Made by a program: the position numbers and the translations under genes | Assembly: GCA_043228905.1 (NCBI GenBank) | Contig: JBHGNT010000008.1 | Span: 8,866,001 to 8,930,000 of the forward strand | Direction of reading: 5' to 3' | Length of the DNA stretch: 64,000 nucleotides | Origin: Azolla caroliniana | Taxonomy: Eukaryota > Polypodiophyta | The notes under the pieces: model-generated | The model's database searches: none | What the model was told of the DNA's origin: nothing | What the model saw: the letters and a program-made list of their open reading frames with translations, nothing else | Shown here: in pieces, positions 22,637 to 34,610 of the stretch | Layout: every line of letters begins with the position of its first letter | How positions within the stretch are numbered: position 1 is the stretch's first letter

Positions 22637-22799
22637 AACGAGAGAGTTTGTGTTCAGTTATCTCTTGTATGTATGTATATGAGAGATAGATAGATAGAGT
22701 CTATTATTATCGTCTTCGGAGGTCGAAGTATGACCTAGAGAGAGAGAGAGAGAGAGAGAACTAGAGAGTTTGTGTTTATAGTTATGTCTTGTATATATG

Positions 22800-22848
<49 letters not shown>

Positions 22849-22875
22849 ATATTGATTGATTGATTGATTGATTGG
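22637..22875 (+). repeat. GA-rich tandem repeats upstream of the kinase gene
   Basis: Two related copies beginning AGAGAGTTTGTGTT (about 22637 and 22763) each lead into GTATGTATATGAGAG-like sequence. (GA)n runs lie at about 22738-22759 and 22804-22846. (TTGA)n follows at about 22853-22875. An inverted LINE-like tail word separates the two copies. Confidence 0.7.
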
Positions 22876-24010
22876 GGATGGCCCTGTTTAAGGAAGGGGG
22901 AGGGGGGGAGGAGACGGCAAGATGACGGCGATGTTAACGGCGTGCCGTCAAGTCAAGCGGCACGCCCTTCGCATTCTATCTTAGCCTTCCCCTCCGTCTC
23001 CTTCTCTCTGTCTCCGCCTCTGTCTCTGTCTCCTGTCTGTCTGTGTCTGGTCTATCTGTGATTGTCAGTGTGACCCTCCTTCTGTTTTTCTTTTTAGGGT
23101 TTCTTCTTTTCTTGCTTGCTCCCTTCCTCTCTCACCCTCCCTTCCCCCCCCCCCCCCCCCTTCCCTCCCTCCATCTTCCGTTTCTTCGATCGATCCATTT
23201 CTCCACCGATCTTCCTTCTCGTCGCTATGGCGCAGCAGAGATAGGCGGGGCTTTCTTTCCCCTCTGACCCATCGTATCTGCGCAGATATCAGGGTATGTG
23301 AAAATTAGGGCCTTTTATTCACGCCGCCCTTTATTTGTTTATGCGCAGCGGAGAGTGTCTTTTTCTCGCCCTTCTTTCTGCGCAGAGATCAGGGTCTGTT
23401 AAAGTTAGGGCTTCATCCAGTCATTTTTTGGGCACTGATCAGGCTTTTCTAAATTAGGGTTTCTTGCTACTATTTTCTGTGCAGAAATTAGGGGTTTTAA
23501 ATTAGTGTTCTGTGGAGCCACCTCTTGTGCAGATACTAGTGTTTCGTGGAGGCACCGTTTGTTTTTGAACGAAGATTAGCCGTTCTAAACCATCATTACA
23601 ATTTTTGTGCAGAAACTAGTGTTTCTAATATTAGGCTTAGTATTAGCATGGTTTTCTGGCGGATTCTTATTTACGTTGAGAGTAGGTATTTTATTTTACC
23701 TCAGTCGGTGTGAAGATCTCTAGAAAGCGTGTAAGGGTTCTGTTTGAACACAGTGATGCAGTAACTTCGGGAACCCTAATTATCTCAATAAATTGTCTGG
23801 CATCATAATCCTGGAACCTGTGTTACCAATATAACCCTAGTTATAAACATAACCTTAACCATCAACATCTTGACATCTTTATCTTCCAAGGAGGCAACAT
23901 TTTCATCGAGCTCTTCTTATCAGATAATCATTGCAAAAAGTTGAATTTTTGTATCTCAGTTCAGGGAACAATACTGTTTGTGGTAATATTTCTCAATTTT
24001 GAGTCAAATC
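22876..24010 (+). promoter_or_regulatory. Presumed promoter and 5' untranslated region of the CK1-like gene
   Basis: This region is rich in pyrimidine tracts (CTCTC, CTCCGTCTC; a C-homopolymer at about 23145-23160), common near plant transcription starts. No convincing TATA box is seen. CAGATATCAGGGTATGTG near 23281 could be a 5' splice site and TTTTGTATCTCAG ending at 23960 a 3' splice site, which would give a leader intron. The short Leu/Pro-rich ORFs here are by-products of the pyrimidine tracts. The exact start cannot be fixed from sequence alone. Confidence 0.45.
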
Positions 24011-27000
24011 ATGGAACCACGTGTTGCAAATAAGTATCGACTTGGGCGCAAAATTGGCAGTGGTTCATTTGGGGAGATTTATATTGGTATGAATTTATTA
24101 TATTTACGTATGTAGATAATGATTTTTATGTAGGGAACACAATGTTTTACACGGATATTGTGTTTCCTTTTGTTGGGATTTCAGGTACAAATGTACAATC
24201 AAATGAGGAGGTTGGAATCAAACTGGTAAGATCTCACATTATTGGTTGTGTAGATAAATCTATATGTACATTCAAAGAGAAAAAGCATTTGAGAAACCCT
24301 AAATCCATGTATTGCTACATACTTTGTAGAAATGATTGAATTATAAGGGCGTCTACTCTGTGGACTTGTTGGTAAGGGAATAATCACTTGTATGCTTGTT
24401 GGTAAGGGGATTGATTGCTTTGTAGGATTGATGGTAGAGGAACCCCATCGTAGAATTGTTTCTAAGGGGATGCTTTCATATAATTGTTTGGATGAGATTT
24501 CACATTGACTCCCTCAAACCATGCAGGGCAATGTACACCCATGTAAAGCTACCAAATTTATAAACCCACACGTTTGTGAAGATGACTAAATAGGCTGAGT
24601 GCCAATGGCCGTTTACTGGAACCCCTTTGCAGAATTTTTGGTAAGGGAATCCTTTCTTAGAATTGTTTAGATGAAATTTTACATGGATGTGCGCAAAGCA
24701 TGTAGGGAACCCTAAACCTATGTGTAACCACCAAAATCATGGAAGGCACATATTTGCGAAGATGATGATATAGGCTGAGTGGGATGATTGAGAACTGGAA
24801 CTTCTTTGCAGAATTGTTAAATTTGCAGATGTGCTCAAGCCATGTAGGGAACCGTAAACCCATTGGTAACTGCCATATTGATGGAATGCACATGTTTGTG
24901 AAGACGATGAAATAGGCCGAGTGGCAATGACCTAGAACTGGAGAAAGTGATATAGACAGATTATCAAATCCATATTGTGGTATTGTGTATAAATTAACAT
25001 GGATTACAAATGATAATGAAAAAGCAAGTGTTGGATTATTTTCAACTTGGTTGCAAGGTAGTTATTTTGGGAGGGTATTCTCTTTGATGAAGTGACAGGA
25101 CTAATTCATTTTATGGGATGGTACATTGAGGTTCTAGCTTCGATGGTCTTGCTGAGTTTTATTAGATTCCTTTGGAGATTTCACTAGTGAAGGTAGGGGT
25201 GTGTGTGGTCTACAAAAAGGTGATCACAGTTGCCATTATTAATAGTTCTACTCTTGGATATCATATGGAAAGTTGCAATGTATGTAATCGAAGCTTGTGT
25301 AGTTAAGTATTAGTGAAATGGTCTAGTTTGATGGGTCTTATTTTATCTTCAGGAAAGTGTTAAGGCCAAGCATCCACAACTGCTGTATGAGTCAAAAATT
25401 TACCGAATCCTTCAAGGGGGAAGTATGCCTATGCGCCTTTTATCTTTGTGTTGCATCTCAAATATTAAAGAATATCAGAAGTTTTAATGGTTATTGTTAT
25501 CTAATTTATGATTCTCTTATAAATACTGAGTTTTCCTATTTTTTGATATGTCTGCTTGAGTGTCACCGTGTTGAAATTTCTGCTGTAAAAAATGCTAATT
25601 TAATATTTCGCAATTTGAAAATTATGATTTTGTTTACTGATATCTATGCCACGATCGATATAAATTTGTTTCTCCTTTTTCCTTTTATCTTTCAACAGCC
25701 GGGGTCCCAAGCATTAGATGGTGTGGTGTTGAAGGAGATTACAATGTACTTGTGCTGGATTTGCTGGGCCCAAGCCTTGAAGACTTATTCTGCTTTTGCA
25801 GTCGCAAATTTTCACTCAAAACTGTTCTGATGCTTGCAGATCAGATGGTATACTGGATTATATCATTGAAACTTAGTAAATACTAGTGTGCATATAGCCA
25901 TGTTTATATATTATTTTTTTCCTATTCTTCCTTATATACACATCAATGGGTAGAGTATGCTATCCTGAGATTTTGTAGTGAATCGATGAGGTTGGCTTGC
26001 ATGATGAGCAGTGAAAAGGACATTAGGATATGATTGTAGATCAAGGGGGATGGGGATTAGGAAGATTCTTTTATATCTTTGAAAGTCAAGGGGATGTGTA
26101 TATATTCCAAGAGACTCTTTGAATGCTTCTATCCTGAGATTTTGCATTGGATCCATGAGGTCGGTTTGCGTGATGAGCAGTAAAAGGTATATTCCAAGGA
26201 ACTCTTCGAGGTTCTTTTTTGGCGAACAAACTAAGAAGTAAATCAAGAGTAGTATATTTAATGGAAAGATTGTGGTTGAGGGTGGTAATCACATGAAGCA
26301 CAAAGGCCAGACTCAAAAATGCATTGTGAACACCTTAGCAATTCATTGGCTCTTTTTGTGCATATATTTCAAGAGCCTCTTCTAATGATGCTATCCTGAG
26401 TGTTGAATCTATGAGGTTGGTTTGCATTATGAGCAGTAAAACGGTATTTAGATACGAGAGACAAGACAACAGAGACAAGACAAAATGTTATATTTCTTCT
26501 GACATACCCATGATATCTCATAGGCTTAGACATAAGGCACTGCAATGTGTACTCCATTATCCATCATTATGAAGAATGTGTCATCCTCTGAATATCTGAT
26601 GAGCATGAGAACAGAACAATTAGATGTAAGGCACCCATTGATCGCATCAATGAAACTCTATGGATTAATGATTATTTAAATGTGCAATGCGTCTATGTTG
26701 GCGTTGTAATCTAGACACTAGATAGTGTTGAAGTTTCTCCTCTTCACTAACTTTCTCCATGACATGCCGCAATACCTGTTGAAGTAAGATTTGATGATGA
26801 CATAAGAATTTATTGAAGCGATTATACCTCTGTTTGAGACTTTCCTTGAAGGATCAAAATCAAGGTAAAATAGAGACTACATTTGCAAAGGAGGGCCTTG
26901 TACTTCAATTTTGATTTAATGCATTTGCATGATACAGTATATAATACAATTCCTGAAGGTGTAATAATGGATGTGCAGATTAATAGGGTAGAGTATGTAC

Positions 27001-30000
27001 ATTCAAAGAATTTTTTGCATAGAGACATAAAGCCTGATAATTTTCTTATGGGCCTTGGAAGACGAGCCAATCTGGTATGTAATTCTCTAATTCATTTTTG
27101 GGGTGGTTATCATATTATAATTTCGTTTTGCTCATTTATTTATTTATCTTATTTTTTCTGCTTGAAGGTGTACGTTATTGATTTTGGACTTGCCAAAAAA
27201 TACCGGGATGCATCCACTCACCAGCATATTCCATATAGGTCTGCTTTTAGTTTCTTCGAAACGTATGGTTGTGCATAAAGGTTTAATTTGATGTTCTATT
27301 AAACGATACATTGTACTAGCACTGTATGTGTTAGAAGGTTTCTAGTAGCTGTGGTAGTTCCCACTTGCATTGTTTGATTGGCAAAATCTGCAAACTTTGT
27401 GACATTCTTTTATTCTTCAAATAATGTATGCTTTATGGACTCTGTACATATACATTGTGATGGCGAAGTTTGTATGAGAGAATTTTTGCATGTTTTAGAA
27501 AACCAGTATTGTTAGTCATGCTGTTGTGGGATATTGAAACTGTAATCATATTCATCAACTTGCTGTGAATGAATAGAGTGGAACCACAAAAACATCGTGT
27601 GTTCACAATGATGTTGCTTGTATTAAAATCACTGTGTAGAAGGCTTTGTCTATAGCTATATGTCTATTGACTGATGGTTTAGGGTTTCACAAAAGTTTTT
27701 CTCTGCTGACCCAAATTTATCAAGGTAGGATCTAGAGATCATGATATGTTGCTTGTAGGATCTCAATAGCTAGAAGTGAGTTGTGCTCATTGATATTTAT
27801 GTTCCAGACCATTAAATCTTGTAGGATTATGGTTACTGTCTAAACCTGGAAGATTATCTAATATACCAGCCTCTATTCTGATGATTCTAAATGCATTGAT
27901 TAATTTTATATTCTATCCAGGGAGAATAAGAATCTTACTGGTACTGCTCGATATGCAAGTATTAACACACACCTTGGAATTGGTGAGTGGCTTATAAATC
28001 AATTCTTGGCATTCCAAACTCAGCCATGAGTTATAAATTTTATTAAATGGAATATCTTATTTTCTGCAGAGCAAAGTCGTAGAGATGACCTTGAGTCTCT
28101 TGGCTATGTTCTCATGTACTTCCTAAGGGGAAGGTATCTCTCAAGTTTCAATATCTATTTGGATTTTGAAATTTTGTGTATTTTATCTTGTCATGAATTG
28201 ACTTTCTTCATGTTTTCTAGTTTGCCTTGGCAAGGTTTGAAAGCAGGTACAAAGAGACAGAAGTATGAAAGAATAAGTGAAAGAAAGATGTCAACATCCA
28301 TAGAGGTAATGTGTATATTGTTCTACACATAAAAAAATATTATTATCAGCTTTTTAACCTTTTTATTTAATTGCTGAGGGTTTATGTTTAGGCTTTGTGC
28401 AAGTCATATCCCTCAGAATTTGCTTCATACTTTCACTATTGCCGGTCCCTGCGTTTCGATGATAAACCGGATTATGCATATTTGAAACGAATTTTCCGTG
28501 ACCTTTTCATCAGAGAGGGTAAAGTTTGTCTTTATATTTGGTATGATTATCATATTATGAATCTTATTGAGAATGTAAAGTGACATTATAGTTTATTTCA
28601 GAATGTAAAGTAACCACATCCACCTTTATACAGGTTTCCAATTTGACTATGTGTTTGATTGGACAATTTTGAAATATCAGCAGACACAGATGACTGCTGG
28701 TGCTGCAAGTGTAAGTAACTGAATTGCATGTCATAGCTAGTTCTCATGGCATATCTCATTTATTTAGCCTCCACGATGTGCAGGGCGGAACCACCACAGC
28801 AGCGGTGACTACTGGCGTTGGCACTACTAATGTTGCTGAGAATCCACCAGGTTTCCTTTTTACTCTTAATGTAATTGAGAAGGTTTTACATTAGTTCATA
28901 TGCTTATTGTCTCCATTTTTTGAGTATTTTCAGAAGCAAGGGAATCAAGAGATGCAATCTGGAATTCGACCAGAAGGTCTTCTGGAGCTGGGCCTAGTGA
29001 GGCACAGAAGCAAAAGATGTCAGACGTAGATGAGGCAAGAGCCTCGAAAGAGGTGTTTGTTTTCATCTGTAAAGGATAAAAGTCATGGTCTTTCTCTATT
29101 TTATATTGGGGTTAATATTCCAGTATGGAACTTGGACTATATGTTCCAAGTCAAGTTAACTTATCTTTCTTTTCTTTGTTGCTATCTCTGGTGTGCCACA
29201 CATAACATCCCTAGGGTGGTTTCTGGTCATTGCCGTCATAGTTGGTCAAATCTCATAGGGCATTGTAGATTTTAGGTCTGTTAGGTCTTATAGGACAATC
29301 ATTAACTTTTTGGCCTCATATGACAATTGGAGTCTTTTAGAGATGTTGATACAACCTAGTTCTGGGCATAATCGTAAGCAGGTCTATACTCCGTCCTTGG
29401 AGCAGCCACTGGTTGTGCATGATATGCACCAAGTGTCTACAAAAACATCCAAGTGCTATCAGTGTTGGGAGACCAAGTTTCTTATGATAGTGGGTTTGAG
29501 AATTGGTGACTATCTCACAATGTGAATACCTCATTTGCTGTTTGAATGTGGGTGGCCTTTTTGTGATGTGTTCGGCATGATTGAATGGGATGTTAAATTT
29601 TTTCTTCAAGTAATTTACCTGCATTATTATTAGTATATAGGTTGCATGACTCCCCTATGAATCATATAGAGAGCAAGATACTCATCATAGAAAAGAACTA
29701 GATATATGCCTGGTATCTTGTGCACATTGGTTTTAAAAACGGTTGGTTTTTTTGCTTGTTGAACTTTTGGAAAAGGAAATCACTTTGTCTAGAATGATTG
29801 CTGCTACAATTATCTTGATGTAGTCTGGTGACTTTAAGTGAATGGTTGATTATTTTTTGCGTTGAAAGTATCACATTCATTGTTCGAAAAAAGACATGAA
29901 CTTTTCTATAATATCTCCCTTTTCTTGTCATTTTACATCGCTAATTAATTATTTTCTAATTTGAGATCCTTTTAAGGGTTTGTTGTTGAGACAGTGATTT

Positions 30001-30752
30001 GTGCTAGGTTGGAGGAGGCCGTCTATTATCAACTATTTGAAAAGTCATTAATTATCTAGGCACGGTTGATTGTTTTTTGCCATGAAAGTGCCATACGCAT
30101 TGTTTGAATAAAGACATGAACTTGTCAATAATATATCCATTTTCTTGCCGTTTTATATCTTTTAATAAATAGTTTCTAATTTGAGACAGTGTCAAGGCCT
30201 GTTATAGAGGCAATGATTTGTCATTTTTTGGTTTGAGGAGGCCCTATTCTCTATTTTCATTTATAAAGAGACACTTTATATAATGTAAAAATGTAGGTCT
30301 TTGTTTCTCTTCTTAGATGTCAATCCACATTTTGCTATTGTTACTCAAATTGGCATGTAATGAAAGCAGTTGTGATTGTTACCTTATGTAAACCATTAAT
30401 GATTGTTTAGTGATGTTAATACATCATTTATTCGATTTCTTTCTCTCAGGTGGAGACGGCTCCAAGAGGGCGTATATTAAATTTTTCTCGATCAGGCAGT
30501 ACTTCACGAAAAGCTGTTGTTTCCAGTAGTCAACCTCGGGTACCAACAGAGATGATAGAGCCATCCCGGGCTTCTGTAACCAGGCTTATACCAGCCAGTC
30601 TAAGAACACCATCTGCGCAAAGGGGTGCGATGAGCTCATCTGACCCCAAAAGATCATCTTCATCGGCTAGAAATTCGATGAACACAAAGCAATATGATTC
30701 AGTTGTCAGAGGAATTGAATCGCTCGGATTTGATAAAGATGCAAGACGCTGA
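24011..30752 (+). CDS. CKL: Casein kinase 1-like serine/threonine kinase, 14 coding exons
   Basis: Exons: 24011-24086, 24185-24225, 25353-25422, 25699-25847, 26979-27074, 27168-27238, 27921-27982, 28070-28133, 28221-28305, 28392-28518, 28634-28710, 28784-28850, 28934-29052, 30450-30752. All introns are GT-AG and phases join into 468 codons plus TGA. The kinase domain spans about residues 9-295: glycine loop [12 protein letters not shown], Lys38 (in VGIK, where most CK1s have VAIK), HRDIKPDN with Asp128, DFG with Asp149, and the CK1 signature NTHLGIEQSRRDD. Numbering coincides with animal CK1 delta at all three catalytic residues. The tail (296-468) is rich in Ser, Thr and Arg, as in plant CKL proteins, and probably directs localisation or autoregulation. 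The start at 24011 has a good context (ATGG) and no competing homologous extension. CK1 enzymes phosphorylate acidic or pre-phosphorylated substrates. No lesion is seen. Confidence 0.95.
24357..24945 (+). repeat. Degenerate tandem repeats in CK1 intron 2
   Basis: Three imperfect units of about 130-170 bp begin near 24485, 24657 and 24813. They share words such as CATGTAGGGAACC, TAGGCTGAGTG and ACTGGAAC...TTTGCAGAAT. They are preceded by shorter repeats of TTGTTGGTAAGGG at about 24366-24410. Confidence 0.7.
25960..26450 (+). repeat. Interspersed repeats in CK1 intron 4
   Basis: Three copies of about 60 bp start with CTATCCTGAG at 25960, 26129 and 26391 and share ATGAGGTTGG and GATGAGCAGTAAAA. 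They are spaced 169 and 262 bp apart. Confidence 0.7.
26485..26572 (+). repeat. Dispersed repeat in CK1 intron 4, also present in copia E2
   Basis: The words CCCATGATAT, GACATAAGGCA and GTACTCCATTATCCATCATT recur in the same order at 34714-34790 and 34893-34990 inside element E2. This is a dispersed sequence of unknown type; no coding region or terminal repeats could be seen. Confidence 0.7.
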
Positions 30753-30759
30753 ATATAGT

Positions 30760-30765
30760 AATAAA
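30760..30765 (+). terminator. Candidate poly(A) signal of the CK1-like gene
   Basis: AATAAA lies 8 bp after the TGA. Such a short 3' UTR would be unusual, so a later, non-canonical signal (the T-rich region to about 30950) may be used instead. Confidence 0.35.
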
Positions 30766-32885
30766 ATGATGATTGGTTCTGCCTCAATATATATAAGGTT
30801 CTGTACTCGGGTGTGTTTCGTTCTTTTGGTGGGCTGGACTTTCTAAATTTCTTTTCGAGTTTTTTGCTTACAGAATCAGAAGATAGTGGTACTGTCTGTC
30901 TACATCCCCCCTATGTAGTTCACCATATCCGGACCTTTCTTCCACGGATATAAAGTGGCTCTTAGTTTATCATCTCTTATTGGGTTTAGCCATAAATGAA
31001 ATGGGCTTTACTTCTATAATGGGCCTCTTGATGCCCATGTGATTGATTGACGCTAATTCATAATGGGATATTTTGGTACATCCTCTAACTAACAGTCTTG
31101 TTTAAATTCAACTCTTGACCTTTTGATTTAAAGCACTCTATATGCTCATGATCTAATTGATGAGATAATGAACTTAAAAACCTGTATTCTGGATGAATGT
31201 AGTATATATTGGAAACAATATTCTGTGATATTTCAGAGTTATGGAACTAATAATTTGCTCCATAACTCTTCAAAATTTTTTTGGGAGCTTTTTAAAGGTT
31301 CTATAGTTTGTGCTTTTGGAATTTAACAATGTGAAGGTGGAATTTATTGTAGAGGGAGCCAGAGGGGAGGAGACAGTTTGAGTCAAATTCTGATTACAAA
31401 TATGGGTGGATTCTTATTATCTGTACTTGGAACATGAGTAAAAGCTCCATGGTTGGTATCTTAATGCATATGGAGCTTTTACATGCAAGTATGACTGACA
31501 TGTATGGGTTTAATCTAATGTTGGTAGGTGTGGTGAGATGTAGCTATGATAAAATTCAGCTATGTATTGGGTGGTGACCAATGATCTGCACTATTTTGGT
31601 ACAGTATGGTGCATGTGGCAGACTGGTACTTGCAGTGTTAGTATTGTCAACGTTCCTTGTTGCTTACTTTGCGATGACTCAGCATTTGGTCAGTGGGGAC
31701 GTGAAGCTGTGGAAGAAATTAATGATATGTAATTGTTGCATCTTGTAGTGAGACACACAAACTGAATAGATGCAACTGTCTGATTCCCAGCTAATATTTG
31801 AACGAAGTGTTGTGGTGTTCCCCATCATTTGTTAAATTGCAATGGAGTTTCATGATGGGTGGCATGCTTCTCTTTAAAGTGCTTGTTAGCTACACATTTC
31901 AATGCAAAATGTTCCGTGATCTTGATCTCTCCTTTGCATACTTTTCAAAGCCTTTTGGTTTACGTATTCTTAGTGCTTGTCTTTTTATTATTATCTCAAG
32001 TTGATGGGAGGAAACTCGAAGTTGGTCTTTTGCTTTGTAAGAACTATAGTGCTTGTCTTTCTTTGATCTCAAGTTGATGGGAGGATATTCTGATGGTCTT
32101 TTGCTTTGCATGATCTATGTGACAAGTAGATGTCCATGTATCTTGCTTTACTTGGGAGAAGAGGCTTTGTTGGTGTAGTCCAAGTCTTTTGAGCATAGAC
32201 TTCCAATTCTTGCCACAATTCATGTCCTATTCATCCTTTTCAAGAGCTGTACAATATTGAAAGGATAACAAGTTCTTGATGTCAAGGCCACCGTTCTTGA
32301 GTTACTCCATTACTTGTGAATGGCAAGATCCTTCCACATGTTTCATTGTATCCACTTTCTTCGATGCTTCAAATGCCTTACATATTCTTTGAGGTAGCAC
32401 AATTCGAATTTGGTTGATGTGCTTCACTATACGGAAATAATGCTCCTAACATCATGGGGGGTATTGCCAATTCCACGTGGATGCTTTGGCATGTATAATC
32501 TATGAATATCATAACTAGGGGCTGCTCTATTTGTGTCGAGACTCCACATGTACTTGGGGAAACATAGAGTTCATGTGAATGCATTGTATGTGAAGGCAAG
32601 GCTGACCATGGTGTCAAATAATTGTACTTTAGTATATGGATCTTGGAAGTGGGCTTGGCAACATTGTTGTTTTAGCATGGCTAGAAATGCATATCTGTGA
32701 GAAATTCAATCATTGGCGATACGTGTGACAAATTAAGTGATAGTTTGTTGGTGAGTCAATGTGGATATGTGGAAGGTCACAACCATCGTCTGTCCTAGTT
32801 TCTATGAGCCCTTTTTCATAGGAAAAAGTAGCTAGGGCATTGAGATGATGATGTAGACTAGTATGAAACTCAAATACCAAGGTTA
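30766..32885. other. Unclassified spacer downstream of the kinase gene
   Basis: It includes the likely 3' UTR. No ORF above 80 codons matches a recognisable family and no LTR boundaries were found. A local tandem duplication is listed separately. Content is AT-rich and resembles long-decayed intergenic DNA. Confidence 0.4.
31971..32110 (+). repeat. 75-bp tandem duplication
   Basis: TAGTGCTTGTCTTT followed by ATCTCAAGTTGATGGGAGGA and TGGTCTTTTGCTTTG occurs twice, starting at 31971 and 32046. Confidence 0.8.
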
Positions 32886-33231
32886 TGTTAGGATATTGTC
32901 CCTCCTAAGGGAGAAGTCGGCTAATCAATTAGAAGAATCGGTAGTCGAGAAGTCGGCTGTCGAAGTTGGGATGATTGATCAATCATCGAGTCGACTTAGT
33001 AGTTAGCCGATTAAAGGAATGGAGAGTCGACTGTGGCAATTGACTATACTGGTTGGACAAACCAAGTGAGGGATGAGTCGACCCGATTGTCGAAGTAGTA
33101 GTCGACACGATAGTTGACTAGTTGGACTGACTGGATTGTCGACTTGTGGGTCGGACAGTCGAGTTGATGAGTCGATTAACTTAACTATTATTATTATCAT
33201 CATCATAATAATAACTGTTGCCCATACATAT
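32886..33231 (+). repeat. 5' LTR of copia E1, left part
   Basis: Starts TGTTAGGATATTGTCCCTCC, homologous to the E2 LTR, and is dense in GTCGAC-like words (AGTCGACT, AGTCGGCT). It is interrupted by E2 at the duplicated CATAT (33227-33231) and resumes at 38149. Confidence 0.8.
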
Positions 33232-33846
33232 TGTTAGGAATAGGTCCCTCATGTGGGAGGAGCCGATTGTTTGAGTTGATTATCAAAGACAAGGAGTAGC
33301 CAATTGGTCGGGTTGAGAACCGACATTCGATGACATGGAGAGTCGATAGTAGATGATCCAAGTCGAGGACAAGACCGACTATTTGGGCCAACTGGACACT
33401 CGACATAGGAGTCGGCTAGTCGACTAGTCGACTAATTAACTATTATCTTTATTATTAGATAATGATAATAATAGTTGTATTTGTAAATAGCACATACTAT
33501 GTATGAGAGTATAAATACACCTAGGGCAAACATTATGTGTGTGTAGAACAGAAAGAGTAGAATATAACGAAGTGCTATGTAGGTAGAGGGAGAGAGAGAG
33601 ACCGGCGGCAGAGTTCAGCGAACTCGCCAAGCACCCTAAGTGGTTATCCTCTGAGTTTCAGAGAGAGTTGTAACTGTTCTTTGTATTCTCTGTTGTATAG
33701 TGGATCTCTGTTCCCGTGGTTTTCCCCGTTTAGGGTTTCCATGTAAAACTGTGTGCATTGTATATTTGTCCATTTTGTTGTTTTTCCGTATTCTGTCTGT
33801 ACATTTCAGCATATCTTCCTCATTGATTTACGATCAATTACCAACA
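33232..33846 (+). repeat. 5' LTR of copia E2
   Basis: 615 bp. It carries many TCGAC words, AGTATAAATAC near 33511 and CTAGGGCAAAC about 10 bp further on. The 3' LTR is 540 bp; the difference is mainly a deletion of about 90 bp after GTTCAACGAACTC. Confidence 0.9.
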
Positions 33847-33849
33847 AAT

Positions 33850-33861
33850 TGGTAACAGAGC
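33850..33861 (+). promoter_or_regulatory. Primer binding site of copia E2
   Basis: TGGTAACAGAGC, 3 bp after the LTR end and 11 bp before the gag ATG. It has one or two differences from the initiator tRNA-Met-type site. Confidence 0.75.
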
Positions 33862-33872
33862 GATAGGCAAAG

Positions 33873-34610
33873 ATGGAAGGAAGTGTGGGTGGATTTCCAG
33901 GAATGATGGTCCTGAAATCACACAACTATGCAGATTGGAAGATCAAAATGGAGGATCTTCTCATCGTCAAAGATCTATACGTGCCTATCGACAGAGAACA
34001 AATACCCATGGGGGTATTAGAGTTTGAATTGAAACTCCTCAATAGGAAGGCAGTGGCCACCATCAGACAATGCGTAGATGCCAATGTCCTTTAGCATATG
34101 GTGAACGACACAAATGCCTATGAGATGTGGCAGTCAGGGCTGTACGAGAGGAAGAATGCCCTCAATAAAACATCTTTGATGAGAAAGCATAGTCGAGCAC
34201 ATCAACACATTCATGGGGTATGTGAACCAACTTGCGACAACCAAGTTTCCCTTGAATGATGCTATACAAGCCTTGTTGCTGATGTGTATGGAGAAAGCAT
34301 AGTCGAGCACATCAACACATTCATGGGGTATGTGAACCAACTTGCGACAACCAAGTTTCCCTTGAATGATGCTATACAAGCCTTGTTGCTGATGTGTACC
34401 CTGCCAGATAGCTGGGAGAACCTGGTGGTGACTCTCAACACCCCGTGTCAAGAAGAGAACTTGTCTCTACAAGTGGTAAAGACAAGTATCTTGAATGAGG
34501 AGACGAGAAGGAAGGACAAGGGTGTCATGTCCCAGTCGGAGTCAAATGTGGCTCAACATACCGGCACAGGAAGAAACAGATAGAGAAGTTCACAAAGAAG
34601 CGACAAAAAT
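33873..34610 (+). pseudogene. Copia E2 gag, broken
   Basis: Starts at ATG 33873 (MEGSVGGFPGMMVL; NYADWKIKMEDLL). A TAG at 34092 and a frameshift follow. A perfect-looking 110-bp direct duplication (34181-34290 and 34291-34400) disrupts the VEHINTFMGYVNQL region. The frame from 34284 continues through SWENLVVTL to GTGRNR and a stop at 34581. The zinc knuckle is missing. Confidence 0.85.

Noticed and set aside
22864-23061. Small ORF starting at the (TTGA)n repeat
   Set aside because: It is mostly repeat and pyrimidine tract translation with no support.
23043-23267. Leu/Pro-rich 74-codon ORF before the kinase gene
   Set aside because: The composition follows a pyrimidine-rich leader and C-homopolymer. 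No homologous motif or coding signal is seen.
25357-25830. 157-codon ORF in the kinase gene
   Set aside because: It is exon 3 read through an intron into exon 4 in a wrong frame. The spliced model explains both exons with correct phases.
32378-32617. 79-codon minus-strand ORF downstream of the kinase gene
   Set aside because: Briefly considered as a decayed copia integrase piece. No diagnostic motif could be aligned, so it is left as unclassified spacer.
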